From: Salinilacustrithrix flava
GTDB lineage: Bacteria > Actinomycetota > Acidimicrobiia > Acidimicrobiales > Salinilacustritrichaceae
NCBI GenBank assembly: GCA_024128875.1
Contig: JAMYFF010000006.1
Location: 62,001-126,000 of the forward strand
Length of the DNA: 64,000 nt
Direction of reading: 5' to 3'
Part shown: piece after piece, positions 41,400 to 49,782 of the stretch
Numbering within the stretch: position 1 is the first letter of the stretch
Layout: each line of letters starts with the position of its first letter
The notes under the pieces: generated by a model
Told to the model about the DNA's origin: nothing
Seen by the model: the letters and a program-made list of their open reading frames with translations, nothing else
Database searches by the model: none
Position numbers and translations under genes: made by a program

Positions 41400-42044
41400 T
41401 CAGCTGAGCAGGGCGCGCAGCTCGTCGACGGCCTCGGCCGGGTCGCGCACCTGGATCGCCTGCATCCCGGCTGCGAGCGCGCCCGCGCAGTTCCCCGGGT
41501 GGTCGTCGAGCATCACGGCGCGGGAGGGCTCGATGCCACCGAGGCGCGCCAGCGCGAGCAGGTAGATCTCCGGGTTGGGCTTGCGCAGGCCGACCTCGGA
41601 GGAGTCGAGGACGTCGTCGAACAGGTCGTCCAGGGGCAGCAGCGGGCGCCACGAGTCCCGGCCCTCGGCGATGTTGTTGGTGAGCAGGGAGGTGCGGTAG
41701 CCGTCGGCGCGCAGCGTCCGGGCCGCGTCGACCATGACGTCGTACACCTCCAGGTCGCCGAGCATCCCGGCCATGAACGACAGGTCCAGGCCCATCCCGG
41801 CCTCCTCGGCCCGGGCCATCGTGTCGGTGGCCCAGTCCAGGATGCCGATCTCGCCCCGCTCGGCCCGGTGCCAGGCGTGGTCGCTGTCCTCGGCGTAGGG
41901 CCCGAGGAGGAACTCGAGGAACTCGTCCTCGGTCATCCCGTGCCCGTCGGCGTGGCGGGCGATGGCATCGAAGGCCGAGCTCACCATCACCCCGGAGAAG
42001 TCGAAGACGACGGCGTCGAAGCGGCGGTCCGTCGAGGAGGGCAC
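41400..42044 (-). CDS. HAD-IA family hydrolase
   Basis: The 214-residue HAD hydrolase has nucleophile Asp in VVFDFSGVM (DxSG rather than DxDG), cap domain with AEDSDHAWHRAERGEI, Thr in SLLTNNIAEG, Lys in GLRKPNPEIYLLAL and acid DDHPGNCAGALAAGM. This resembles the phosphatase/dehalogenase-like subgroup often annotated as ACAD10-type or epoxide-hydrolase-linked phosphatases. Substrate unknown. Confidence 0.87.
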   Translation of the reverse strand: MPSSTDRRFDAVVFDFSGVMVSSAFDAIARHADGHGMTEDEFLEFLLGPYAEDSDHAWHRAERGEIGILDWATDTMARAEEAGMGLDLSFMAGMLGDLEVYDVMVDAARTLRADGYRTSLLTNNIAEGRDSWRPLLPLDDLFDDVLDSSEVGLRKPNPEIYLLALARLGGIEPSRAVMLDDHPGNCAGALAAGMQAIQVRDPAEAVDELRALLS

Positions 42045-42124
42045 GGCCGGAGGTTAGGGCGACGTCGGCGCTGGCCGCTCGTAGCACCTGCGGGGACAGG
42101 TCACGTCGTCACGCAACTCAGCTT

Positions 42125-42170
42125 GGCGGCTTCGCCGCCGTAGGGCACCGTGCCCATGGGTCGCCTCGCC
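42125..42170. repeat. 46-bp structured intergenic repeat, copy 2
   Basis: GGCGGCTTCGCCGCC then GGGCACCGTGCCC and CATGGGTCGCCTCGCC: 43 of 46 identical to 38255-38300. The second hairpin is perfect here and has G-T pairing in copy 1, so structure is kept. Confidence 0.6.
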
Positions 42171-42231
42171 TGTCGGCTCGGCTCCTTAGCCTCACGGGAT
42201 CGTCACCACCAGTCCCAGCCCCGTCCGCATC

Positions 42232-43386
42232 GTGGTGGCCGGCAGCGTCGCCCTGACCACCACGGTCGTGCCCGCCTTCCTGACCGGCGCGCTCTCGGGA
42301 CGGATCGGCGACGACCTGGGCTTCGGCGGCGGTGGGGCCGGCGCGGCCGTGGCTGCGTTCTTCGTGGGGGCCGGGATCTTCGCGGTCCCGATGGGACGGG
42401 TGACCGAGCGCATCGGCCCGACCCGGGCCCTGCGCGCAGGCGCGCTGGTCAGTGCGGCCGCGGCCCTCGGCATCGCCGCGTTCGCGTCGAGCCTCTGGCA
42501 GCTCGTCGTGCTGCTGATCGTGGCCGGATCCGCCGTCGGTCTGGTGGACACGGGGGCGGCTCGCGCCTTCGGCGACTCGGTCCCCTCGACCCGGCACGGC
42601 ATCGCGTTCGGCGCCAAGGAGGCGAGCGTGCCGGCCGCGTCCCTCGCCGCCGGGCTCTCGATCCCGATCCTGGCCGAGCAGCTCGGGTGGCGATCGGCCT
42701 TCGTCGCAGGCGCGCTGCTGGCGCCGCTCGTGTGGGTGCTCGTGCCGCGCCTGGCCGCCGACCGGCCCCCATCGCGCGATGGCCGCGGCGGCGACAGCCG
42801 ACGAGGTCCCCTCGTGCTCTTCGCCGGTGGCGTCGCCCTCGGGGTCGGTGCCGCCACGGCGGCGTCGACCCTCCTCGTGCCGGCCATCGAGGACCGCGGC
42901 TGGGACGAGGCGGACGCCGGGCTCCTGCTCGCGGTCGCCAGCAGCGCGAGCATCGCGGTGCGCCTCGCCGCCGGCAGCCGTGGCGACCGTCGGCCGCTCA
43001 GCACCTGGGCGATGGTGGCCACGTTGCTCACGGTCGGGGCGGGCGGTGCGGTGCTGCTCGCCACGACGTCGGCCGGTCCGGCAGGTGTGCTGGGCGCAAT
43101 CGCCGTCATCGGCGGTGGCTGGGGGTGGACCGGCCTGGCGTTCCAGACGGCCGTCCGCGTCGGACGCGACCGGCCCGCGGCCGCGGCGGGCCTCGTGCTC
43201 ACAGGTCTGTCGGTCGGGGGCGCGGTCGGACCGGCGGCGTTCGGTGCCATCGCATCTGCGCTCTCGTACTCGGCGGCGTGGGCCGCCGCGGCTGCGGCGC
43301 TGCTCGGCGGTGCGGCCGCCATCCTCGCGTCGAAGCACTGGCTCGAGTCCGGGAGCGCGCGGGGGCAGCCGACCGGCGCGCGATGA
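42232..43386 (+). CDS. MFS transporter
   Basis: The 384-residue, 11-12 helix transporter has AVAAFFVGAGIFAVPMGRVTERIGPTRALRAG (the TM2-TM3 loop GxxxxRxG motif) and a second half beginning VLFAGGVALGVGAAT. GTG start at 42232 begins close to the first helix (VALTTTVVPAFLTG), a little shorter than typical. Substrate unknown. Stop overlaps the esterase start (ATGA). Confidence 0.82.
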   Translation: MVAGSVALTTTVVPAFLTGALSGRIGDDLGFGGGGAGAAVAAFFVGAGIFAVPMGRVTERIGPTRALRAGALVSAAAALGIAAFASSLWQLVVLLIVAGSAVGLVDTGAARAFGDSVPSTRHGIAFGAKEASVPAASLAAGLSIPILAEQLGWRSAFVAGALLAPLVWVLVPRLAADRPPSRDGRGGDSRRGPLVLFAGGVALGVGAATAASTLLVPAIEDRGWDEADAGLLLAVASSASIAVRLAAGSRGDRRPLSTWAMVATLLTVGAGGAVLLATTSAGPAGVLGAIAVIGGGWGWTGLAFQTAVRVGRDRPAAAAGLVLTGLSVGGAVGPAAFGAIASALSYSAAWAAAAAALLGGAAAILASKHWLESGSARGQPTGAR

Positions 43387-44321
43387 TGCCGCCCATGGCT
43401 CTGGACCCGCAGGCGAAGGCACTCCTCGACGCACTGGCGCAGATGGAGGCGCCGCCCATCCTCGAGTCGGAACCGGCGGAGGTGCGGGAGGCGATGGCGG
43501 CCCTCGGGTCCATGTCCGATGCGGCCGGCGAGGAGGTGCGCGAGGTCGTCGAGCAGACGATCCCCGGCCCGGGCGGCGACCTGCGGGTGCGGATCTACAC
43601 GCCGGTGCTGGCGACCGAGGGCGCCCCGCAGGCGTGCCTCGTCTGGTACCACGGCGGCGGCTGGGTCATCGGCGACCTCGACACCACCGACGGGGTGTGC
43701 CGGGCGCTGTGCGGACGCTCCGCCGCCACGGTCATCTCCGTGGACTACCGGCTCGCCCCGGAGCACCCGTACCCCGCGGCGCTGGACGACGCCGAAGCCG
43801 CCTTCGACTGGGTGCGCGACCACGCCGACGACCTCTACCTCGCGCCGGACCGCATCGCGGTCGGTGGCGACTCGGCGGGCGGCAACCTCGCCGCGCTCGT
43901 CGCCCAGTCCCGACGGGGCCAGGTCGCGTTCCAGCTGCTGGTGTACCCGGCCACCGACCTCACCAACTCGCACCCGTCGCACGAGGAGAACGCCGAGGGC
44001 TACCTGCTGACGCGGGACCACATGATCTGGTTCGCCCAGCACTACCTCGGCGACCACGACCGGACCGACCCGCGGGTGTCGCCGCTGCACGCCGACGACC
44101 TGTCCGGGCTGGCCCCGGCCTTCGTGCTCACCGCCGAGTTCGATCCCCTCCGCGACGAGGGCGAGGCGTACGCAGCCCGGATGGCCGATGCCGGCGTCGA
44201 GGTCACGACCCGCCGCTACGACGGCATGATCCACGCCTTCTTCCAGCTGAACGGCGCCATCGACCGGGCGAACGACGCCCTCGACGACGCCGCCGCAGCC
44301 CTCACGAGGGCGCTGACGTGA
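43383..44321 (+). CDS. Alpha/beta-hydrolase, hormone-sensitive lipase (family IV) esterase
   Basis: The 312-residue hydrolase has oxyanion-hole motif WYHGGGWVIGD, nucleophile GDSAGGNLA, acid in FDPLRDEGEAYA, and His in GMIHAFFQL, the family IV bacterial HSL order. It probably cleaves short-chain esters. ATG overlaps the MFS stop, and the next lipoprotein overlaps by GTGA, so the three are coupled. Confidence 0.9.
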   Translation: MMPPMALDPQAKALLDALAQMEAPPILESEPAEVREAMAALGSMSDAAGEEVREVVEQTIPGPGGDLRVRIYTPVLATEGAPQACLVWYHGGGWVIGDLDTTDGVCRALCGRSAATVISVDYRLAPEHPYPAALDDAEAAFDWVRDHADDLYLAPDRIAVGGDSAGGNLAALVAQSRRGQVAFQLLVYPATDLTNSHPSHEENAEGYLLTRDHMIWFAQHYLGDHDRTDPRVSPLHADDLSGLAPAFVLTAEFDPLRDEGEAYAARMADAGVEVTTRRYDGMIHAFFQLNGAIDRANDALDDAAAALTRALT

Positions 44322-44527
44322 GGCACCGGGTGGCGGCCCTCGCCGTCGCGCTGGTCCTCGCCCTCGGGGCGTGCGAGTCCGACCAGGACCCGGGCATCGA
44401 CCCCGGCGTCACGGACGGCCCCGCGCAGACGTCGGACACCCTCGGCGCCTGCCCGCCCGGTGGACCCGACGAGACGACCCCGCCGGCGGGGTGCCTCGGA
44501 CCGGACGGGTCGGTCCTGCGCCCCTGA
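44318..44527 (+). CDS. Small putative lipoprotein
   Basis: The 69-residue product has a lipoprotein signal (AALAVALVLALGAC, lipidated Cys near 19) and a short acidic, Pro/Gly/Cys-rich mature part (CPPGGPDETTPPAGCLGPDG). Start GTG overlaps the esterase stop (GTGA). Function unknown. Confidence 0.6.
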   Translation: MRHRVAALAVALVLALGACESDQDPGIDPGVTDGPAQTSDTLGACPPGGPDETTPPAGCLGPDGSVLRP

Positions 44528-44556
44528 ACCGGGTGCGCCCGGGGTGCTCAGGGGCG
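44519..44556. terminator. Bidirectional terminator between lipoprotein and serine hydrolase genes
   Basis: CGCCCCTGA (44519-44527) pairs with TCAGGGGCG (44548-44556) with a nested CCGGG/CCCGG stem; both stop codons sit in the stem. Confidence 0.6.
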
Positions 44557-45636
44557 GAACGCGTCGACGACCGCGGCCCGCCAGGCGATGAGGGCGGGGT
44601 AGCACTCGGCGGTGGACTTGCCGAGCCGCACGACCACGAGGTCCAGGCCCGGGCACACCAGGATCGACTGCCCCTCGTAGCCGTTGGCCCAGAACGTGCC
44701 GAGGTCGTCGCCGACCACCCACCACTGGGCGCCGTAGAGGCGGCCGTCCACCGGGTCGATCGAACGGGGCCGGCGCCCGTGGTCGACCCATCCCTCGGGA
44801 AGCAGCCGGGCGCCGTCCCACACGCCGTCGCGCAGGTAGAGGTACCCGAAGCGGGCCATGTCGCGCGCTGTGGCCCAGAGATAGGACGACGCCACCCACG
44901 TGCCGGCCTCGTCGAAGCGGGGGTCGGCGCTGCGCATGCCGATCGGGTCGAAGAGCCGCTCGTGGAGGAGGCGCCGGGACGGCGCCTCGCCCCCGAGGGT
45001 GCGGGCCACGATGCCCGAGACGATGTTGCTGGTGCCCGACGAGTAGTTGAAGACGGTGCCCGGATCGTGGGCGAGCGGTCGCGACGCCGCGAAGCCGGCC
45101 ACGTCGGACGCGCCGGAGCCGAAGAGCATCTCGATGACGTGGGAGACCGCGCCGGCCTCGTCGTCGGGCGCGTAGTCCTCGGCGAAGTCGAGGCCGTCGC
45201 GCATGGCGAGCAGGTGCTCGAGGGTGATCGCCGCGCGGGGATCGCCCTCGCCCCACTGCGGCACCGGCGCGGGCTCGTCGGGGTGCAGTCGCCCCTCATC
45301 GACGAGCATCCCCACGACCGCGTGCAGCATCGACTTGGCCATGGACCACGAGAGCAGCGGCGTGGTGGCGTCCACCGGATCGCCGGTGACCTCGCCCCAG
45401 GCGTCGGTCCGGTCCCCGTAGCGCTCGGCCACCAGCCGGCCGCCCTGCACCACCACGACGGCGCGGGTGCGGCCGTGACCGCTGTCGGGATCCATGACCG
45501 AGTCGAGCAGCGGGGCCAGCCGGCCGTCGGTCGGATCGTCCCCGGCCGGCCACTCCTCGGTCGGCCACGGCACGCCCTCGGGCTGGCGCGGCAGCGGGAC
45601 GAGGGGTCGGTCGGCGACGTCGTCGAGCAGGCTCAC
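44548..45636 (-). CDS. Serine hydrolase, beta-lactamase/PBP class C family
   Basis: The 362-residue product has nucleophile motif SWSMAKSML (Ser98-x-x-Lys101), the second conserved Tyr in FNYSSGTSNI, and downstream LLPEGWVDHGR with NGYEGQSILVCPGLDLVVVRLGK at the third (KTG-like) position where an HTG/KTG is replaced by NGYEG. No signal peptide is visible, so it is likely cytoplasmic. It could be an esterase or peptidase rather than a beta-lactamase. Confidence 0.85.
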   Translation of the reverse strand: MSLLDDVADRPLVPLPRQPEGVPWPTEEWPAGDDPTDGRLAPLLDSVMDPDSGHGRTRAVVVVQGGRLVAERYGDRTDAWGEVTGDPVDATTPLLSWSMAKSMLHAVVGMLVDEGRLHPDEPAPVPQWGEGDPRAAITLEHLLAMRDGLDFAEDYAPDDEAGAVSHVIEMLFGSGASDVAGFAASRPLAHDPGTVFNYSSGTSNIVSGIVARTLGGEAPSRRLLHERLFDPIGMRSADPRFDEAGTWVASSYLWATARDMARFGYLYLRDGVWDGARLLPEGWVDHGRRPRSIDPVDGRLYGAQWWVVGDDLGTFWANGYEGQSILVCPGLDLVVVRLGKSTAECYPALIAWRAAVVDAFRP

Positions 45637-45673
45637 ACCCGAAGTGTGGCTGCCGGCGGCCTACCGCGCGGTG

Positions 45674-46105
45674 TCAGCGGCCGTCGCGGATGTAGCCCAC
45701 CAGCTGCTGGGCCTCGGTGGCCAGCTCGTCGATGCGGGCCTTGACCACGTCGCCGATGCTGATGATGCCGCAGAGCTCGCCGTCGGCGACCACGGGCAGG
45801 TGGCGGAACCGACCGGTCGTCATCGTGGTCATGAGCTCCTCCACCCCGGAGCGGCCGGTGCAGGTCGACACGTCGGTGGCCATGAGATCCCGCACCCGGC
45901 GCTGCAGCACCTCGGCCCCCTCGCTGAGGCCGCGGACGACGTCGCGCTCGGACAGGATCCCCTCCACGGAGCGTCCGTCGCTGGAGACGACGAGCGCCCC
46001 AACGTTGTGCGTCGCCAGCTCGGCGACGGCCTCGGCGACCGTCGCGTCCGGGGCGACCGTCGCGACTGCTCTTCCCTTGGCTTCCAGGATCTGGTCGACC
46101 AGCAC
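45674..46105 (-). CDS. CBS-domain pair protein
   Basis: The 143-residue product comprises two CBS repeats: VAPDATVAEAVAELATHNVGALVV with SVEGILSERDVVRGL, and CTGRSGVEELMTTMTTGRFRHLPVV with ELCGIISIGDVVK. Such modules bind adenine nucleotides and act as energy sensors. GTG start at 46105 has GGAGG upstream. Standalone; regulated target unknown. Confidence 0.87.
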   Translation of the reverse strand: MLVDQILEAKGRAVATVAPDATVAEAVAELATHNVGALVVSSDGRSVEGILSERDVVRGLSEGAEVLQRRVRDLMATDVSTCTGRSGVEELMTTMTTGRFRHLPVVADGELCGIISIGDVVKARIDELATEAQQLVGYIRDGR

Positions 46106-46169
46106 CCCACACCTCCCCTTGGTGTTCTCGTCCCAGTGTCCCACAAGGCGGTGACCTCGTGGCGGCGGT

Positions 46170-47516
46170 TCAGCGACCGTTCCGTGACACGTGCTGGTGG
46201 TCGGCGCCCGACGCCCAGCGTCCGCCCCACCCCCAGCCCAGCCGGTCGGCGGCGTCGATGACGGCGCTGCCCTCGACGAGCATCCCCGGCCGGACGTCGG
46301 TGCGGTCGAGGTAGGCGCCGCCGGAGGGCGGATCGATCCGGTCACCCCGCACGGAGGGGTTCCGCACCGGGTTGACGTCGATCGCCCGGCCGTACGCGTG
46401 CTGGGACCACGTGGTCGTGCCGGCCACGGCCCGGCAGTTGAATGCGGAGGTGTTGTCGGCGGCCATCGATGCGTCGTCGTCACCGCCGAACTCGTCCACC
46501 GGGTGGGCCTGGGTGATCGGGAACCGGCTGCCGTGCGCGGCGCGCACCAGCACGGCGACGTCGGGCACGACGTCGCGGTGCACGATGAGGACGCCGCGCC
46601 CGATGCTGCCGTCGGGTCGGAAGTGCGGGAACGTGACGGCGCGCAGGTCGGCGGGGCCCACCGGGCACCCGGGCCGCCACGAGGCGGTGAGCGGGTACGG
46701 CGTGCCCGGCCCCACGGCCTCGACGCGCACATCCGGCAGACCGAGCCCGGTCGCCCGGCGGTGCAGCTCGTCGCTGGCCGCCAGGTGGGAGGCGAGGGCG
46801 ACGTCACCGAGGGCGGGCAGGCGCTCGACCCAGAACGACCGACCGGCGGGGTCGGGGGCACGACCGAGGATCTCGTCGTACAGGGCGTCGACGCGCTGGC
46901 GGCGGGACTCGACCGACCCGTAGAAGGCGTCGGCGACGCTCGTGCGGCTCAGCCCGGCGCGCAGCTGGTCCAGCCACTGCTGCCGGCCACCCGGATCGGG
47001 GGCGCGCTCGAGCAGCCGGGCGTACAGCGAGTCGACGTAGTCGCCGTCGCGCCCGCCGACGACGCCGTAGTACTCGTCGGATCCGTAGAAGCCGGCGGCC
47101 ACGGCCTCGAGGGTGCGGCCGCGCCGGAGCTGGTCGAGCCAGTAGGCCTGCCCGCCCGGCTCGGGTGCCCGCCCCAGCACGTCGCGGTAGAGGTCGTCGA
47201 TGCGCACCCCCGCCCACTCGGGTGACAGGGCGAGCCGCCCGGTCAGGGCAGCAGGGCCGGCGACGTGCACGACGTGGGCGAGCTCGGTGGCCTCGGCTCC
47301 GGTGGCCGGCCGCCCGAGGAACAGCTCGTGCACCCGTTGCACGTAGGCGTGGGTGGGCCCCGGGCCGAGCGAGCCCGGGTCGGTGGGTGCGTCCTCGGCG
47401 GCGACGGGCAGGGCGCCGGCGGTGGTACCCAGCACGACGGCGACGACGAAGGCCCCCAGCCCCCGCCGCACCCGGGACCGAGGTCGGGGGAGCGGCACGA
47501 CGCCAGCCTCGCGCAT
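46170..47516 (-). CDS. Secreted DUF4214-repeat protein with VanY-like M15 peptidase domain
   Basis: The 448-residue product has a signal peptide (RRGLGAFVVAVVLGTTAGALPVAA), then several DUF4214-type repeats (YVQRVHELFLGRPATGAEA; RIDDLYRDVLGRAPEPGGQAYWLDQLRRG; YVDSLYARLLERAPDPGG; RVDALYDEILGRAPDPAGR), then a C-terminal M15-like domain with zinc motif WSQHAYGRAIDVNPVRNP and ADHQHVS. DUF4214 units are common in S-layer and linker-type proteins; the M15 part suggests D-Ala-D-Ala carboxypeptidase-like peptidoglycan trimming. This pairing appears to couple surface attachment to wall processing. Confidence 0.82.
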   Translation of the reverse strand: MREAGVVPLPRPRSRVRRGLGAFVVAVVLGTTAGALPVAAEDAPTDPGSLGPGPTHAYVQRVHELFLGRPATGAEATELAHVVHVAGPAALTGRLALSPEWAGVRIDDLYRDVLGRAPEPGGQAYWLDQLRRGRTLEAVAAGFYGSDEYYGVVGGRDGDYVDSLYARLLERAPDPGGRQQWLDQLRAGLSRTSVADAFYGSVESRRQRVDALYDEILGRAPDPAGRSFWVERLPALGDVALASHLAASDELHRRATGLGLPDVRVEAVGPGTPYPLTASWRPGCPVGPADLRAVTFPHFRPDGSIGRGVLIVHRDVVPDVAVLVRAAHGSRFPITQAHPVDEFGGDDDASMAADNTSAFNCRAVAGTTTWSQHAYGRAIDVNPVRNPSVRGDRIDPPSGGAYLDRTDVRPGMLVEGSAVIDAADRLGWGWGGRWASGADHQHVSRNGR

Positions 47517-47561
47517 CGCAGGACCCCGTGGTGCGCCGACGGGCTGTGGCAGCCTGCGACG

Positions 47562-48158
47562 GTGAGCAAGCCCCTGGCGCTTCGGTTCGTGACGTCCGCC
47601 GACCGCCTCGACACCCTCCCGCCGACCACGGCCGAGGTCACCGTCGTGGGTCGGTCCAACGTGGGCAAGTCGTCGCTGCTCAACGCGCTCGCCAACCGCC
47701 GGGACCTGGCCAAGACGTCGAAGACCCCGGGCCGCACCCAGCTGCTGAACTGCTTCGAGCTGGAGCCGCACGACTCGGCCGAGGGCACCTTCGTGGACTG
47801 CCCCGGCTACGGCTACGCCAAGACGCCGAAGTCGGTGCGCCGGGGCTTCCAGCCGATGATCGAGGGCTACCTGCTCGGACGGGAGGAGCTGCGCATGGTG
47901 GGCGTCCTCGTCGACGGGGAGATCGGCCCCACCAAGCTGGACGTGCAGCTGCTGGAGTGGCTCCGCCACCACGACGTGCCCCACACCGTCATCGCCACCA
48001 AGCACGACAAGGTGAAGTCCAAGGCGCGGGAGCGCCGCAAGCGGGACCTGGCCGAGGGATGCGGGGTCGAGAAGGGCGACGTGCTCTGGGTGTCGGCGCA
48101 CAACGGCGTGAACGTCGACGTCCTCCGCGATCGGATCCGGGGCTGGTTGGCGTCGTGA
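47562..48158 (+). CDS. engB: Ribosome biogenesis GTP-binding protein EngB/YsxC
   Basis: The 198-residue GTPase has G1 GRSNVGKSSLLNAL, G2 PGRTQLLNCF, G3 VDCPGYGYAK and G4 TKHDKVK, in the EngB order, and is needed for large-subunit assembly in other bacteria. GTG start at 47562. The stop overlaps the MFS start (GTGA). Confidence 0.93.
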   Translation: MSKPLALRFVTSADRLDTLPPTTAEVTVVGRSNVGKSSLLNALANRRDLAKTSKTPGRTQLLNCFELEPHDSAEGTFVDCPGYGYAKTPKSVRRGFQPMIEGYLLGREELRMVGVLVDGEIGPTKLDVQLLEWLRHHDVPHTVIATKHDKVKSKARERRKRDLAEGCGVEKGDVLWVSAHNGVNVDVLRDRIRGWLAS

Positions 48159-49414
48159 CGAGCACCAGCGAGCGCGCGCCGCGGGCCGACGCCCGGTTCT
48201 TCCCGGGCTGGATCGTCGTCGGCGCTGCCTTCGTGCTCCTCATGGCCAACTCGGGGTTCATCTTCTACGGCCAGGCCGTCTACCTCGACGCCCTCACCGA
48301 CGAGCGCGGCTTCTCGACCGGCGCGGCGTCGCTCGGCCAATCCCTCGTGTTCGTGGTGGGCGGGCTGGTCGGACCGCGGGTCGGCAAGCTCATCACCGAC
48401 CGGGACGTGCGCGTCGTGGTGCTCGGCGGGCTGGTCACCTCCTGGGTGGCGGTGGTGCTCCTCGGCCGGGTGGAGGAGCTCTGGCAGCTCTACGCCGTCA
48501 ACGTCCTGCTGGGTGTGGGCTTCAGCGCCGCCGGTCTGGTGCCGGCGACGACGGTCGTCACCCGCTGGTTCGAGACCAGGCGATCGGTGGCGTTGGCCAT
48601 CGCGTCAACCGGGCTGTCCGTCGGCGGCCTCACCTTCACCCAGCTCGTCGCCTGGTGGATCCGGCGCGACGGCCTCGAGCTGGCCACGCCGTGGCTGGTC
48701 GTCGTGTGGGCCGCCTGCACCCTGCCGGTCGTGCCGCTGCTGTGGCCGACGCCCGAGCACCGGGGGGTGCTCGCCTCCGGCGCGGTGGCCGGTTCGGTCG
48801 CCATGGGGGTCGCCTACGAGATCGCGGTGCGGTCCCGGTTCTTCACCATGGTCACCGCCGGCTACGTGCTGGTGCTCGGCATGCAGGTCGGGGGGATCAC
48901 CCACCTGGTCAAGCTCGGCAACGAGCGGGCGGGCGACGGCACCGGCGGGCAGCTCATCGCCGGGCTCACGATCGCCAGCGTCGTGGCGCGCCTCATCGGC
49001 GGCGTCGTCGCCGACAAGCAGCCGCTCGTGCGCCTCGCCGTCGGGTTCGCCGCCACCCAGGCCCTCGCCCTCGCCCTGCTGTCCCAGGTCGAGAGCGGCC
49101 TGCTGCTCGTCCTGTGCGCGGTCCTCTTCGGCGCCACGATCGGCAACATCCTCATGCTCCAGCCCCTGCTCTTCGCCGACGCCATGGGGGCGCGCGACTA
49201 CGCCCGGATCTTCGCGCTCAACCAGCTCATCGTCGTCGCCGGCGTCGCGCTCGGGCCGTTCCTCCTCGGTGCCCTGCACGACGCGGCGAGCTACCGCCTG
49301 TCGTACCTGGTGGGGGCCGTGCTGTGCGCCCTGGGCACCGTCCTGCTGTCCCGGGCCGGCAGCACCCAGGCAGCCCGGGCCGAGCTCGACACCCAGCGGC
49401 CTGTGCAGGGCTGA
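48155..49414 (+). CDS. MFS transporter (monocarboxylate/OFA-like)
   Basis: The 419-residue MFS protein has 12 helices: GWIVVGAAFVLLMANSGFIFYGQAVYL opening, RFGTGA-like ERGFSTGAASLGQS, GPRVGKLITDRDVRVVVLGG, and a second half from RFFTMVTAGYVLVLGMQVGGITH. The pattern resembles oxalate:formate/monocarboxylate family transporters. Substrate unknown. GTG overlaps the EngB stop. Confidence 0.83.
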   Translation: MTSTSERAPRADARFFPGWIVVGAAFVLLMANSGFIFYGQAVYLDALTDERGFSTGAASLGQSLVFVVGGLVGPRVGKLITDRDVRVVVLGGLVTSWVAVVLLGRVEELWQLYAVNVLLGVGFSAAGLVPATTVVTRWFETRRSVALAIASTGLSVGGLTFTQLVAWWIRRDGLELATPWLVVVWAACTLPVVPLLWPTPEHRGVLASGAVAGSVAMGVAYEIAVRSRFFTMVTAGYVLVLGMQVGGITHLVKLGNERAGDGTGGQLIAGLTIASVVARLIGGVVADKQPLVRLAVGFAATQALALALLSQVESGLLLVLCAVLFGATIGNILMLQPLLFADAMGARDYARIFALNQLIVVAGVALGPFLLGALHDAASYRLSYLVGAVLCALGTVLLSRAGSTQAARAELDTQRPVQG

Positions 49415-49446
49415 CCTCCCGGGCGGGGGCGGTAGTGTCTGGGCCG

Positions 49447-49713
49447 ATGGACGACGAGCTCCGCACCCACCTCGACCAGCTCGAGGCCAAGATCGCCGAG
49501 GCCCGGGCCGACGGCCAGATCGACGAGGCCGAGCGCGACGAGCTCCGTGTGCTCGTCGAGCGGGTCCGCACGGACCTCGGTGCGGGCGAGGCTGACCGCG
49601 AGGGTCTGGCCGAGCAGCTCGAGGAGTCCGCCGTGCGCTTCGAGTCCGACCACCCCACCGTGGCCGCCGTCATCCGCAGCGCCGTCCACACCCTCACCGG
49701 CTACGGCATGTAG
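49447..49713 (+). CDS. DUF4404-like small protein
   Basis: The 88-residue, all-helical, acidic protein has two heptad-like helices (HLDQLEAKIAEARADGQ and EAERDELRVLVERVRTDL) and VRFESDHPTVAAVIRSAVHTLTGYGM, resembling DUF4404. ATG at 49447. Probably an oligomeric helical protein; role unknown. Confidence 0.7.
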   Translation: MDDELRTHLDQLEAKIAEARADGQIDEAERDELRVLVERVRTDLGAGEADREGLAEQLEESAVRFESDHPTVAAVIRSAVHTLTGYGM

Positions 49714-49782
49714 CTCCGGCCCTCACCCCGCCGGCACGCCGGTCTACCTTGTCGCGAGGAGCTGGGGATCGAGGGAGGGGCG

